A stretch of 64,000 bases of DNA from Aurantiacibacter suaedae (GTDB lineage Bacteria > Pseudomonadota > Alphaproteobacteria > Sphingomonadales > Sphingomonadaceae), in assembly GCF_005434915.1 (NCBI RefSeq), contig NZ_SKCG01000003.1, forward strand, positions 124,001 through 188,000, read 5' to 3'. This document shows, one piece after another, positions 55,853-64,000 of the stretch. Positions within the stretch are counted from its first letter, which is position 1. Every line of letters begins with the position of its first letter. The translations under genes were made by a program, and so were the position numbers. The notes beneath the pieces were generated by a model that did not search any database, was not told where the DNA came from, and saw only the letters and a program-made list of their open reading frames with translations.

Positions 55853-57262
55853 TTACGCGCTGTAGTACATGTCGTATTCGACCGGGGCAGGGGTCTGTTC
55901 GGTGCGATAGACTTCCGGCCACTTCAGCTCGATGTAGGCATCGATCTGGTCCTTGGTGAACACGTCGCCCTTCAGCAGGAACTCGTGATCGGCCTGGAGC
56001 GATTCGAGCGCTTCACGCAGGCTGCCGCAGACGGTCGGGATATCGGCCAATTCTTCCGGCGGCAGGTCGTACAGATCCTTGTCCGACGATTCGCCGGGGT
56101 GGATCTTGTTCTCGATTCCGTCGAGGCCCGCCATCAGCAGCGCCGAGAAGGCGAGGTACGGGTTCGCCAGCGGATCGGGGAAGCGGAACTCGACGCGCTT
56201 CGCCTTCTCGCCCGAGCCATAGGGAATGCGGCACGAGGCCGAACGGTTGCGGGCCGAGTAGGCCAGCAGAACGGGGGCTTCGAAGCCCGGCACCAGACGC
56301 TTGTAGCTGTTGGTGGTCGGGTTGGTGAAGGCGTTGCAGGCCTTCGCGTGCTTGATCACACCGCCGATGAAATAGAGGCAGGTCTCGGACAGACCGGCAT
56401 ATTCGTTGCCGGCGAAGGTCGGCTTGCCGTCCTTCCAGATCGACATGTGGGTGTGCATGCCCGAGCCGTTATCTTCCTTGATCGGCTTCGGCATGAAGGT
56501 CGCGGTCTTGCCATAGGCATGGGCGACCTGGTGCACGACGTACTTGTAAACCTGCACGCGGTCGGCGGTTTCGGTCAGCGTGCCGAAGGTGATGCCAAGC
56601 TCGTGCTGGGCAGCTGCCACCTCGTGGTGGTGCTTGTCCATCGGCAGGCCCATTTCGAGCATGGTTGAAACCATCTCGGCACGGATGTCCATGCAGCTGT
56701 CGACCGGCGCGACGGGGAAGTAGCCGCCCTTGGCGCGCGGACGGTGGCCCATGTTGCCGCCTTCCATCTCGGTGGCGGTGTTGGTGGGCAGCTCGACGTC
56801 GTCGATCTGGAAGCCCGAGCCGGCATAGCCGTCTTCGAAGCGCACGTCGTCGAACATGAAGAACTCGGGCTCGGGGCCGACGAAGACGGTGTCACCGATG
56901 CCGGTGGTCTTCAGGTAGGCCTCGGCGCGCTTGGCAGTCGAGCGCGGGTCGCGGCTATAAAGCTCGCCGTCCGATGGCTCGACGATGTCGCAGTTGATCG
57001 AGATCATCGGCGTGGCGCTGAACGGGTCGATGTAGACCGCGTCACAGTCCGGCTTCAGGATCATGTCGGACTCGTTGATGGCCTTCCAGCCGGCGATCGA
57101 CGACCCGTCGAACATCAGGCCTTCTTCCAGCGCATCCTCGTCGATGACGCCGGCGCACATCTGGAGGTGCTGCCATTTGCCCTTGGGATCGGTGAAGCGA
57201 AGATCGACCCATTCGATCTCCTCTTCCTTGATGCGCTTCACGATATCAGCCGGAGTAGCCAT
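55853..57262 (-). CDS. glnA: glutamine synthetase type I
   Basis: This is the dodecameric ligase that makes glutamine from glutamate and ammonia. The 469 residues fit GSI-beta. Features are [14 protein letters not shown] near the N-terminus, [36 protein letters not shown] and the adenylylation site Tyr398 in [10 protein letters not shown]. Regulation by adenylylation (GlnE) is therefore expected. AAGGAAGG precedes the ATG. glnB lies 81 bases upstream on the same strand; a 7-bp hairpin lies between them. Confidence 0.98.
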   Translation of the reverse strand: MATPADIVKRIKEEEIEWVDLRFTDPKGKWQHLQMCAGVIDEDALEEGLMFDGSSIAGWKAINESDMILKPDCDAVYIDPFSATPMISINCDIVEPSDGELYSRDPRSTAKRAEAYLKTTGIGDTVFVGPEPEFFMFDDVRFEDGYAGSGFQIDDVELPTNTATEMEGGNMGHRPRAKGGYFPVAPVDSCMDIRAEMVSTMLEMGLPMDKHHHEVAAAQHELGITFGTLTETADRVQVYKYVVHQVAHAYGKTATFMPKPIKEDNGSGMHTHMSIWKDGKPTFAGNEYAGLSETCLYFIGGVIKHAKACNAFTNPTTNSYKRLVPGFEAPVLLAYSARNRSASCRIPYGSGEKAKRVEFRFPDPLANPYLAFSALLMAGLDGIENKIHPGESSDKDLYDLPPEELADIPTVCGSLREALESLQADHEFLLKGDVFTKDQIDAYIELKWPEVYRTEQTPAPVEYDMYYSA

Positions 57263-57301
57263 AATAATCCTTCCTTATGGAGTGTTTGGCGTGAATTGGA
57301 G

Positions 57302-57321
57302 GCGGGCCATCGCAGGCCCGC
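57302..57321 (-). promoter_or_regulatory. hairpin between glnB and glnA
   Basis: GCGGGCC (57302-57308) and GGCCCGC (57315-57321) form a perfect 7-bp stem with a six-base loop. No T-run follows in the minus direction, so it is more likely a processing or stabilising stem than a terminator. Confidence 0.45.
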
Positions 57322-57343
57322 TGATGATTGTGCTCAGCGCCGC

Positions 57344-57945
<602 letters not shown>

Positions 57946-58872
57946 TCAGAGACGCAGGCCCGCATATTCGTCGCAACCCGCCATCAGGTTGAGCGACTGC
58001 ACCGCAGCACCGCTGGCCCCCTTGCCGAGATTGTCGAGCACGGCGATCAGGCGCGCATTCTTGCCCTCGGCGTCGGCGCAGACGTAGATGTCGATCCCGT
58101 CTGACGGCTCGGCCTGGGCGCGCAGCACCAGCTCTTCGGGGCACTCATCATGGACCGTGATCGTGCGCATTCCGGCATAGGCCTTGGCGAGGCAACCGCG
58201 CAGGTCAGCGGGCGGGGCGGCCTTACGCATGGCCTCGATCGGCAGCGGAACTTCGACCACCATGCCGCGATAGGCAGGCACTACCGAGGGGGCGAAGACC
58301 GGCGGATATGCTAAGCCTGTGCGTGCCTGCATTTCGGGCAGGTGCTTGTGGGCGAGGGTGAGGCCATAGGTGCGGAAGGCCAAGTCGCTCTCGTCCTCGT
58401 AACGCGCGATAAGGCCCTTGCCGCCGCCGGAATAGCCCGACACCGCGTTCACCGTATAAGGCCAGTCGCGCGGCAGCAGGCGCTCGCGGATCAGCGGGGT
58501 GATCAGCGCGATGAAGCCGGTGGAATAGCATCCGGGATTCGAGACCTGCTTGGCCCCGGCCACGACTTCGCGGCCGACGATTTCGGGGAAGCCGTAAATC
58601 CAGCCGGGCGCGGTGCGATGGGCGGTGGAGGCGTCGATCACGCGGGTGCCGCTGTCGGGCGAAATCATCGCTACGGCTTCACGCGCGGCATCGTCGGGCA
58701 GGCACAGGATTACGAAATCGGCGAAGTTGAGCGCTGTCTTGCGGCAATCCGCATCCTTGCGCTCGGCCTCGCTGAGGCGGATCAGCTCGAACTCGTCACG
58801 GCCCGCCAGCCGGTCCGCGATTTCGAGGCCGGTGGTTCCGGCGCCGCCATCGATGAAGACATTATGTGCCAT
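57946..58872 (-). CDS. argC: N-acetyl-gamma-glutamyl-phosphate reductase (type 2)
   Basis: This enzyme reduces N-acetylglutamyl phosphate to the semialdehyde in arginine synthesis. The 308 residues fit the shorter type 2 family. They show FIDGGAGTTGLEIADRL at the NADP site, the catalytic Cys115 in SNPGCYSTGF, and AHKHLPEMQ with the catalytic His. The start at 58872 is the conserved one. It lies 10 bases after the SH3 protein gene, and both follow the leucyl aminopeptidase gene on this strand. Confidence 0.95.
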   Translation of the reverse strand: MAHNVFIDGGAGTTGLEIADRLAGRDEFELIRLSEAERKDADCRKTALNFADFVILCLPDDAAREAVAMISPDSGTRVIDASTAHRTAPGWIYGFPEIVGREVVAGAKQVSNPGCYSTGFIALITPLIRERLLPRDWPYTVNAVSGYSGGGKGLIARYEDESDLAFRTYGLTLAHKHLPEMQARTGLAYPPVFAPSVVPAYRGMVVEVPLPIEAMRKAAPPADLRGCLAKAYAGMRTITVHDECPEELVLRAQAEPSDGIDIYVCADAEGKNARLIAVLDNLGKGASGAAVQSLNLMAGCDEYAGLRL

Positions 58873-58881
58873 TGCTGTTCC

Positions 58882-59244
58882 TCAGCCTGCGGTAGTCGGT
58901 TCGAGCCGGTCGATGTGGACATAGCCCACCGGGCCTTCGAGCGAGAGACAGCCCCAGGCCCAGCTCCCGGTGATGTCGAGCAGTTCGAAGCTGTCGCCTT
59001 CCATCAGTACGCACAGCTCTTCCGCCTCTTCGGAGGGCGCCACGCGCAGGGTAGCGCCGCCGGGCATGACAGCACGCGGTTGCGGCACGGCATAGTGCGG
59101 CACGAAGTGCGTTCCCGCCAGGCCGATGTGCGCGAGATCGCCGCGCAGGGGCAGATCGTTGCCTTGCGGCCGCGTCACCGGGCCGGACAAGGCATAGGGG
59201 CCCTGTACGTGCGTGGAAGGCTGGGTATCGTCGTTCTGGCTCAA
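58882..59244 (-). CDS. SH3-domain protein resembling the N-terminus of NlpC/P60 proteins, without a peptidase domain
   Basis: This 120-residue protein contains LPLRGDLAHIGLAGTHFVPHYA and then a bacterial SH3 unit (about 60-115, LRVAPSEEAEEL to VGYVHIDRL). The arrangement looks like the N-terminal part of sphingomonad C40 (NlpC/P60) peptidases, in which the catalytic domain follows. Here the protein stops after the SH3 unit, and neither flanking gap can hold a C40 domain. There is no signal peptide. It sits between the aminopeptidase and argC. It may be a remnant or a stand-alone binding protein. Confidence 0.75.
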   Translation of the reverse strand: MSQNDDTQPSTHVQGPYALSGPVTRPQGNDLPLRGDLAHIGLAGTHFVPHYAVPQPRAVMPGGATLRVAPSEEAEELCVLMEGDSFELLDITGSWAWGCLSLEGPVGYVHIDRLEPTTAG

Positions 59245-59330
59245 GCGCCGTTTATCCGTAAGTACTGGCTACAAGCGGCTGCGCTTAGACGGCGCGGCTC
59301 CATGGGGCAAGGCTGCGCGGTGAACGTGCG

Positions 59331-60728
59331 TTAACCGAAGCGCTGGCGCACCATGTGGAAGGCCGCCCGCAGGCCCAGTGCCTCACCGCCCTTGGGCCGC
59401 CCCGGTTTGGCTGCCGGACGCCAGGCGAAAGTATCGAAATGGGCCCAGTCGATCGGGCTGCCATCGTCCTTTTCGCCCACGAATCGGTCGAGAAACAGGG
59501 CCGCCACACTCGCGCCGGCGTAACCATTGCTGGGGCTGTTGGTGAGGTCGGCGATGGGCGATTTCAGCCACTCGCCATAGGCATCGTGCAGCGGCAGACG
59601 CCAGAGCGCGTCGTCGTGGTCCTTTCCGGCGGCAATCAGCGCTTCGGCTGTCGCATCTTCGCGGGTGAACAGGGCGGGCAGATCCGGCCCCAGCGCCACG
59701 CGCGCCGCGCCGGTCAGCGTGGCGAAGTCGATCACCAACTCGGGGGCGCTCTCGCTCGCGAGCGCCAGCGCGTCGGCCAACACCAGCCGTCCTTCGGCAT
59801 CGGTGTTGCCGATCTCCACCGAGAGGCCCTTGCGGCTGGCAAGGATGTCCCCCGGGCGGAAGGCATTGCCTGAAATCGCATTCTCGACCGCGGGGACAAG
59901 ACATTGCAGCCTTACCTTGAGCCCTGCCTGCATGATCCATTCGGACAAGGCGAGGGCATGGGCCGCGCCGCCCATATCCTTCTTCATCAGCAGCATTCCG
60001 GAGGACGACTTCACATCGAGCCCGCCCGAATCGAAACACACCCCCTTGCCGACAATGGCGAGGCGCGGGTGGGCATCGTCGCCCCAGTTCAGTTCGATCA
60101 GGCGGGGGGCGTGCTTGCGCTCTGCCGCGCGGCCCACGGCGTGGACCATCGGAAACTCTTTTTCGAGCCGGTCGCCGCGCACAACTTCGATGCTTGCGCC
60201 ATGCTCCTTGGCGATGCGTTCGGCCTCGGCCTCCAGCGCGGCGGGGCCCATGTCCTCAGCGGGCGTGTTGACCAGATCGCGCACCAGCGCCACCGCGCGC
60301 GCTTCGGCCTGCGCCGTCTCGATCTTGCTGGCCTCGCTCGTCAGCAACACGCGGGGGCCTTCGGCGTCGCTCTCGCTAAGGTAGCGGGTGAAGCGATATT
60401 GCGCGGTCTGCCAACCGTGCAGGGCTGCCCCGGCGGAGCCGCTGGCAAGGCGATAGGTTCCGGCAGGGAGCACTTCGGCCAGCTTGGCCAGACACCAACT
60501 TGACAGTGTCTCCGGATCGGCAACGCCGCCAACAGCAAACCAGCCGTCGCCCTCTGGCACGATGGCGGTTTCGTAACCTGCCCCCTTGAACTTTTGCGCA
60601 GCCAGCGTAGCGCGTTGGGGCCCGCTCAGTCCTTTGGCGAAATCGTCGAAGCTGGCGGTGTTCACGAGGTGGATCGTGTGCGCGTCCTGGCCACGATCCG
60701 GCTGGATCAAAGGTTCTGCAATGCTCAT
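59331..60728 (-). CDS. leucyl aminopeptidase family protein (M17)
   Basis: This is a cytoplasmic di-metal aminopeptidase. The 465 residues contain the M17 signature NTDAEGRLVLADAL. The metal and catalytic Lys region is in VGKGVCFDSGGLDVK, and further on come KKDMGGAAHALAL and the C-terminal DWAHFDTFAW. It has the short N-terminal domain of PepB-like alphaproteobacterial members. The start at 60728 is conserved (MSIAEPLIQPDRGQ). It is divergent from the DUF3298 lipoprotein gene and precedes the SH3 protein gene on the same strand. Confidence 0.93.
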   Translation of the reverse strand: MSIAEPLIQPDRGQDAHTIHLVNTASFDDFAKGLSGPQRATLAAQKFKGAGYETAIVPEGDGWFAVGGVADPETLSSWCLAKLAEVLPAGTYRLASGSAGAALHGWQTAQYRFTRYLSESDAEGPRVLLTSEASKIETAQAEARAVALVRDLVNTPAEDMGPAALEAEAERIAKEHGASIEVVRGDRLEKEFPMVHAVGRAAERKHAPRLIELNWGDDAHPRLAIVGKGVCFDSGGLDVKSSSGMLLMKKDMGGAAHALALSEWIMQAGLKVRLQCLVPAVENAISGNAFRPGDILASRKGLSVEIGNTDAEGRLVLADALALASESAPELVIDFATLTGAARVALGPDLPALFTREDATAEALIAAGKDHDDALWRLPLHDAYGEWLKSPIADLTNSPSNGYAGASVAALFLDRFVGEKDDGSPIDWAHFDTFAWRPAAKPGRPKGGEALGLRAAFHMVRQRFG

Positions 60729-60777
60729 GAAGCAGTCGCTTGCCTATTCGGGACGGATTTGGGAAGAGACGAAGGGT

Positions 60778-61596
60778 ATGACGCGCGAATTTTTCTGGCT
60801 CGCCTCTGCGCTTGCGCTTGCCTCTTGCCAGGAGGCGCAGCAGCCCGATCAGCCCCCGCAGGCGCCAACGCCGCCGCCTGTGGCCGCCGAGTCGGGAGGG
60901 GCTGAGACAAAAGCACCCACCGGCGGAGCGCGGCAAGTGACCGAGGAGACTGACACCTTCGTGTTCGAGTACTCCTATCCGCAGGCCGCCGGCGACGTGC
61001 CTGAATTGGCAAACTGGCTCGACGCCCAACTGCAGAAGCGGCGCGACGAGCTGGCACTAAACGCCGCTCGCGACAAGGAAGAGGCGCGCGATAACGGGTT
61101 CCCGTTCAACAAGTATTCGTCCAGCACCGAGTGGCAGGTTATGGCGGACTTGCCCGGCTGGCTGAGCATGTCGACAGAAATCTCGACTTACACCGGCGGT
61201 GCCCATCCGAATTACGGATTCGATTCGATGGTGTGGGACGAGGAGCGCAACATTTCGCTTGAACCGATCGCCTTCTTTGCCTCGCCCGATGCGCTCGACG
61301 CGGTACTGGGCGACGAACTGTGCGAAAAGCTGAACAAGGAACGGGCCAAGCGCCGCGGTAAGCCAGTGATTGAGGGGTCGGACGACGAGTTCGATGCCTG
61401 CGTCGCGATCGGAGAGGCGAACCTTTTGCTCAGCTCGGCAGGGGGGCGCAAGTTCGACCGGATCGGCGTGGTGATCGCGCCTTACATCGCCGGGCCGTGG
61501 GTGGAAGGCAGTTACGATTTTACCTTCCCGCTGACGCCCGAAATGCTTGAAACGGTCCGCCCCGAATATCGCGAGATCTTTTCGGTCGGGAAGTAA
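60778..61596 (+). CDS. DUF4163/DUF3298 (RsiV-like) lipoprotein
   Basis: This 272-residue secreted lipoprotein has a lipobox in ALALASCQE and a Pro/Gln/Ala-rich linker. A C-terminal region follows with FEYSYPQA, ISTYTGGAHPNYGFDSMVWD and SYDFTFPLTPEM, characteristic of DUF4163 plus DUF3298. In Bacillus RsiV this fold binds lysozyme; here the ligand is unknown. The ATG at 60778 gives the lipobox directly. The longer frame upstream overlaps the divergent aminopeptidase gene and was rejected. Confidence 0.87.
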   Translation: MTREFFWLASALALASCQEAQQPDQPPQAPTPPPVAAESGGAETKAPTGGARQVTEETDTFVFEYSYPQAAGDVPELANWLDAQLQKRRDELALNAARDKEEARDNGFPFNKYSSSTEWQVMADLPGWLSMSTEISTYTGGAHPNYGFDSMVWDEERNISLEPIAFFASPDALDAVLGDELCEKLNKERAKRRGKPVIEGSDDEFDACVAIGEANLLLSSAGGRKFDRIGVVIAPYIAGPWVEGSYDFTFPLTPEMLETVRPEYREIFSVGK

Positions 61597-61647
61597 GCCG
61601 ATCAGAAAAATGGCTGGCGGCTCGAAATTTCGCGCAAGGCGCGCTAC

Positions 61648-62484
61648 ATGGGCCGCATGACGCAATACCAACACGTAGATGCCGACGCCGATATGGTGCG
61701 TGACGGCACGATCAAGCTGCACGGCCCCGAAGGTTTCGAAGGGATGCGCAAGGCCGGGCGGCTGGCCGCCGAGATCCTTGATGCCCTGGCCGACCATGTC
61801 CGCCCCGGTGTAACCACCGGCGAGCTGGACGACATCGTGCGCGAGATGACGCTGGCGGGCGGCGGTGTGCCCGCGACGCTTGGCTATCATGGCTATACGC
61901 ACTCTTGCTGTATCTCGCTCAATCACGTGGTTTGCCACGGCATTCCGGGCGACAAGAAGCTGAAGGATGGCGACATCCTCAACATCGACGTGACGCCGCT
62001 GGTAGACGGCTGGCATGGCGACACCAGCCGGATGTTCCTGGTTGGTGATGTGCCGCTGAAGGCGCGCAAGCTGGTGGAAGTCACCTACGAATGCCTGATG
62101 GTTGGCATTGCCGAGGCGCGGCCCGGTGCGCGGGTGGGCGATATCGGCGCGGCGATTCAGGCCCATGCCGAGCGGCACCGTTATGGCGTGGTGCGCGATT
62201 TCTGCGGACATGGCCTTGGCCGCCTGTTCCACGATGCGCCCGAGGTGATCCACGCCGGTCGCGCGGGCACGGGCCCCGAGCTGCGCGCGGGTATGTTCAT
62301 GACGATCGAGCCGATGATTAACCTCGGCAAGCCCGCGGTGAAGGTGCTGAGCGACGGCTGGACCGCGGTGACACGCGACAAGAGCCTTTCGGCCCAGTTC
62401 GAACATTCGATCGGCATCACCGAAGATGGCTGCGAGATCTTCACCAAGAGCCCGACCGGACGCGATCAGCCGCCTTACGTGTAA
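61648..62484 (+). CDS. map: methionine aminopeptidase, type I
   Basis: Map removes the initiator methionine from new proteins. The 278 residues have a short N-terminal extension and the pita-bread fold. Features are HSCCISLNHVVCHGIPG, INIDVTPLVDGWHGDTSRMF with the two metal aspartates, DFCGHGLGRLFHD with the metal His, MTIEPMIN with the metal Glu, and SAQFEHSIGI with the last Glu. The start at 61648 has AAGGC seven bases upstream; ATG at 61657 is an alternative. Confidence 0.96.
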   Translation: MGRMTQYQHVDADADMVRDGTIKLHGPEGFEGMRKAGRLAAEILDALADHVRPGVTTGELDDIVREMTLAGGGVPATLGYHGYTHSCCISLNHVVCHGIPGDKKLKDGDILNIDVTPLVDGWHGDTSRMFLVGDVPLKARKLVEVTYECLMVGIAEARPGARVGDIGAAIQAHAERHRYGVVRDFCGHGLGRLFHDAPEVIHAGRAGTGPELRAGMFMTIEPMINLGKPAVKVLSDGWTAVTRDKSLSAQFEHSIGITEDGCEIFTKSPTGRDQPPYV

Positions 62485-62564
62485 GGCTGCGAAAGGTTGA
62501 TCGGGCTCAAGGATTTTTGCGTAGGGATCGACATGGTGCAGGCTCTTCATTGTGGAGCCCTCAA

Positions 62565-62936
62565 ATGTCGAATTCTGCCCTCAAGTCCGCATTTCTCGCC
62601 CTGCCGCTAATTTTCGGCGGTTGCCAGACTGTCCCCGTCGATCAGGTGGAGGCCGCGCCTCCCATTGTATCCAGCGATGGCCACGCGCTGGCGCAGGCGG
62701 CCTGTGCGGGCTGCCATTCGGTCGAGCGCTATGGCCTGTCGCCGAACCCCAAGTCGCCCGAGTTTCCCACCATCGCCAATGCGCGCGGGTTGAGCGTGGC
62801 GACGCTGACCAACTGGCTGCGCAGCGCGCACAACTATCCTGAAGAGATGGATTTCTATCTCGAAGATGACGAGACTGCGTCGCTGGTTAGCTACATATTC
62901 ACCCTTCGCGACGAAGCCTACCAGCCGCCGCGCTAG
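62565..62936 (+). CDS. small c-type cytochrome lipoprotein
   Basis: This 123-residue protein has a lipoprotein signal (LIFGGCQ, Cys20) and one heme-binding motif CAGCH (47-51). The probable distal Met is in PEEMDFYLED or nearby. It would be a membrane-tethered periplasmic electron carrier. The ATG at 62565 has GGAG seven bases upstream; a longer frame from 62517 lacks a good site. Its TAG stop shares the tetranucleotide CTAG with the stop of the convergent ccmB gene, part of the machinery needed to mature it. Confidence 0.88.
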   Translation: MSNSALKSAFLALPLIFGGCQTVPVDQVEAAPPIVSSDGHALAQAACAGCHSVERYGLSPNPKSPEFPTIANARGLSVATLTNWLRSAHNYPEEMDFYLEDDETASLVSYIFTLRDEAYQPPR

Positions 62937-63595
62937 CCCTCGCGCGCAGCCCGGATTGCCGCGCCCCCGGCGAATGGCGCCATCGCCACCAGCACGAGGC
63001 TGATCGCGGCGGTCAGGGCAAGTCCGCCTTCGCCGCCGGTCGAGAGCGCGCCCGCGCCGAAGATCAGCAGCGGCACCGCAAGCGGGATAACCAGCAGCCC
63101 CGCCAACGCCGCGCCGCCCCCGCGCAGTCCAACGGTGACAGCGGCGATGATGATACCGATTGCGGCCAGCCCCGGCGTGCCTGCCAACAGGCCCAGCTCG
63201 ACCACGCGCAAGGTTGCGCCGTCGATACCCACCAGCGCGCTGGCGGGCAGGGCGGCCAGCATCACGAAGGGGCCGAAGCTCAGCCAGTGTGCGATCAGTC
63301 GCACCGTCACCACCAACTCTTCGGACAGGCCGCGCAGCGCCCACTGGTCGAACATGCCCGCTTCGAGATCCGGCGCGAACAGCCGGTCGAGCGGGAGGAT
63401 CGCGGCAAGCAATGCGGCGACCCAGATTACCCCGCCGCCGGTGCCTGCCAGAAGCGTGGGGTTGGGGCCGATGGCGAAGGGGTAGAGCATGGCCACGGCA
63501 AGGAAGAACAGCAGCGGCAGCAAGGTGCCGCCGCCCTGCGTTCCTGGGAGCAGGCGGGCAAGATCGCGCCGCAGCAGGGCCAGCGCCGCGCTCAT
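62933..63595 (-). CDS. ccmB: heme exporter protein B
   Basis: CcmB is the membrane subunit of the CcmAB complex, which releases holo-CcmE in cytochrome c maturation. The 220 residues have six hydrophobic segments. LAAILPLDRLFAPDLEAGMFDQW and the following helices are typical of the family. It is coupled to the upstream ccmA gene by an ATGA overlap (63592-63595). Confidence 0.93.
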   Translation of the reverse strand: MSAALALLRRDLARLLPGTQGGGTLLPLLFFLAVAMLYPFAIGPNPTLLAGTGGGVIWVAALLAAILPLDRLFAPDLEAGMFDQWALRGLSEELVVTVRLIAHWLSFGPFVMLAALPASALVGIDGATLRVVELGLLAGTPGLAAIGIIIAAVTVGLRGGGAALAGLLVIPLAVPLLIFGAGALSTGGEGGLALTAAISLVLVAMAPFAGGAAIRAAREG

Positions 63596-64000
63596 GCCGC
63601 GTGCTCCGCCAGCGCCAGCCGGGTGAGCGCGGGCAGAGCGAAGGTCTGGTGGCTGGCGATCACTGCGATGCCGCCTGCGGAAAGGTGCTCTGCCACCAAG
63701 GTTTCGACCAGCGCGACGGCATGGGTGTCCAGCCCGTTAAGCGGTTCGTCGAGTAACCAGATCGGTGTACGCTGGCCGAGCAGGCGGGCGAGCGCCGCGC
63801 GTTTGCGCTGCCCGGTCGAGAGATAGCGCACCGGCACATCGAGCAGCGCCTCCAGCCCGAGCCGCTCGATCCCGAGCGCCTCGCCCCCGTCAATTCCGCG
63901 CCAGAAATTGAGCGCCTTGCCAAGCGGCTGGTGTTCGTCAAGCGCGGGGCGTTCGTCGAGCAGGGCCAGCGCGCCTTGCCTCTCGACCTCGCCGGAATAG
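63592..64000 (-). CDS. ccmA: heme exporter ATP-binding protein CcmA (cut by window edge)
   Basis: The visible C-terminal ~136 residues belong to the ATPase of the heme export complex. LLDERPALDEHQPLGKAL is followed by the ABC signature STGQRKRAALARLL and Walker B IWLLDEP. Then come the D-loop GLD and the switch His in VIASHQT. The frame is open to base 64000, so the N-terminal half with Walker A lies beyond the window. The stop overlaps the ccmB start. Confidence 0.94.
   Translation of the reverse strand, partial: YSGEVERQGALALLDERPALDEHQPLGKALNFWRGIDGGEALGIERLGLEALLDVPVRYLSTGQRKRAALARLLGQRTPIWLLDEPLNGLDTHAVALVETLVAEHLSAGGIAVIASHQTFALPALTRLALAEHAA

Overview
The window is dense, high-GC bacterial chromosome with about 67 protein genes. 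I found no tRNA, rRNA, insertion sequence, prophage block or CRISPR array, and no gene-free stretch longer than about 265 bases. The content points to an alphaproteobacterium, most likely Sphingomonadales and probably Erythrobacteraceae: an ATP12-type F1 assembly chaperone, GatCAB, a Bpt leucyltransferase, a Rhodobacter-type PmtA, a CpaA-E pilus cluster, DUF4153 and TonB-receptor families, and a short palindromic repeat with the core CTTCGACA.GCTCAG..TGAGCGG. This assignment rests on family recognition, not on a marker-gene comparison.

Layout. 1-3454: Mla-type lipid transport operon (permease cut by the left edge, ATPase, MCE protein, auxiliary lipoprotein). 3554-6681 (minus): five genes joined by four-base ATGA overlaps (crcB, pseudouridine synthase, HAD hydrolase, small membrane protein, ATP12 chaperone). 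6942-9516: rpsU, FKBP isomerase, DUF4153 membrane protein. 9565-13656: gatC, gatA, gatB, with a flavodoxin-fold oxidoreductase and a 49-residue membrane protein between gatA and gatB. 13680-17344: trmL, a small unknown protein and an M16 peptidase lipoprotein. 17405-21754: a membrane-lipid neighbourhood with psd, a membrane-anchored class III aminotransferase, a GIY-YIG protein, a four-helix membrane protein resembling Mpo1/DUF962, and pmtA. 21967-24546: clpB. 24627-29365: TonB receptor, MTA phosphorylase, MarR regulator. 29393-36670 (minus): Tad/Cpa pilus genes without the cpaF ATPase, the pilin or the TadE/G genes.

36748-41486: alpha/beta hydrolase (probable ATT start) coupled to an FAD oxidoreductase, a YegP-like protein, rnhA, thrB and ispH. 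41563-48934: a lipoprotein, argS, SPOR protein, nagZ, scpA, scpB and tatABC, a mixed envelope, segregation and export run. 48936-55685: amidohydrolase, 3-hydroxyisobutyrate-dehydrogenase-like enzyme, threonine deaminase, bpt, a secreted hydrolase of lower GC and a GH24 lysozyme. 55853-60728 (minus): leucyl aminopeptidase, an SH3-only protein, argC, glnB and glnA, the last two behind a sigma-54-like promoter. 60778-64000: DUF3298 lipoprotein, map, cytochrome-c lipoprotein, ccmB and ccmA (cut by the right edge).

Most of this is core metabolism and envelope biology. The least ordinary places are the lipid neighbourhood (17.4-21.8 kb), the incomplete pilus cluster, the palindromic repeat that supplies the stop codon of the GIY-YIG gene, the probable ATT-initiated hydrolase, and the small membrane protein inside the gat region.
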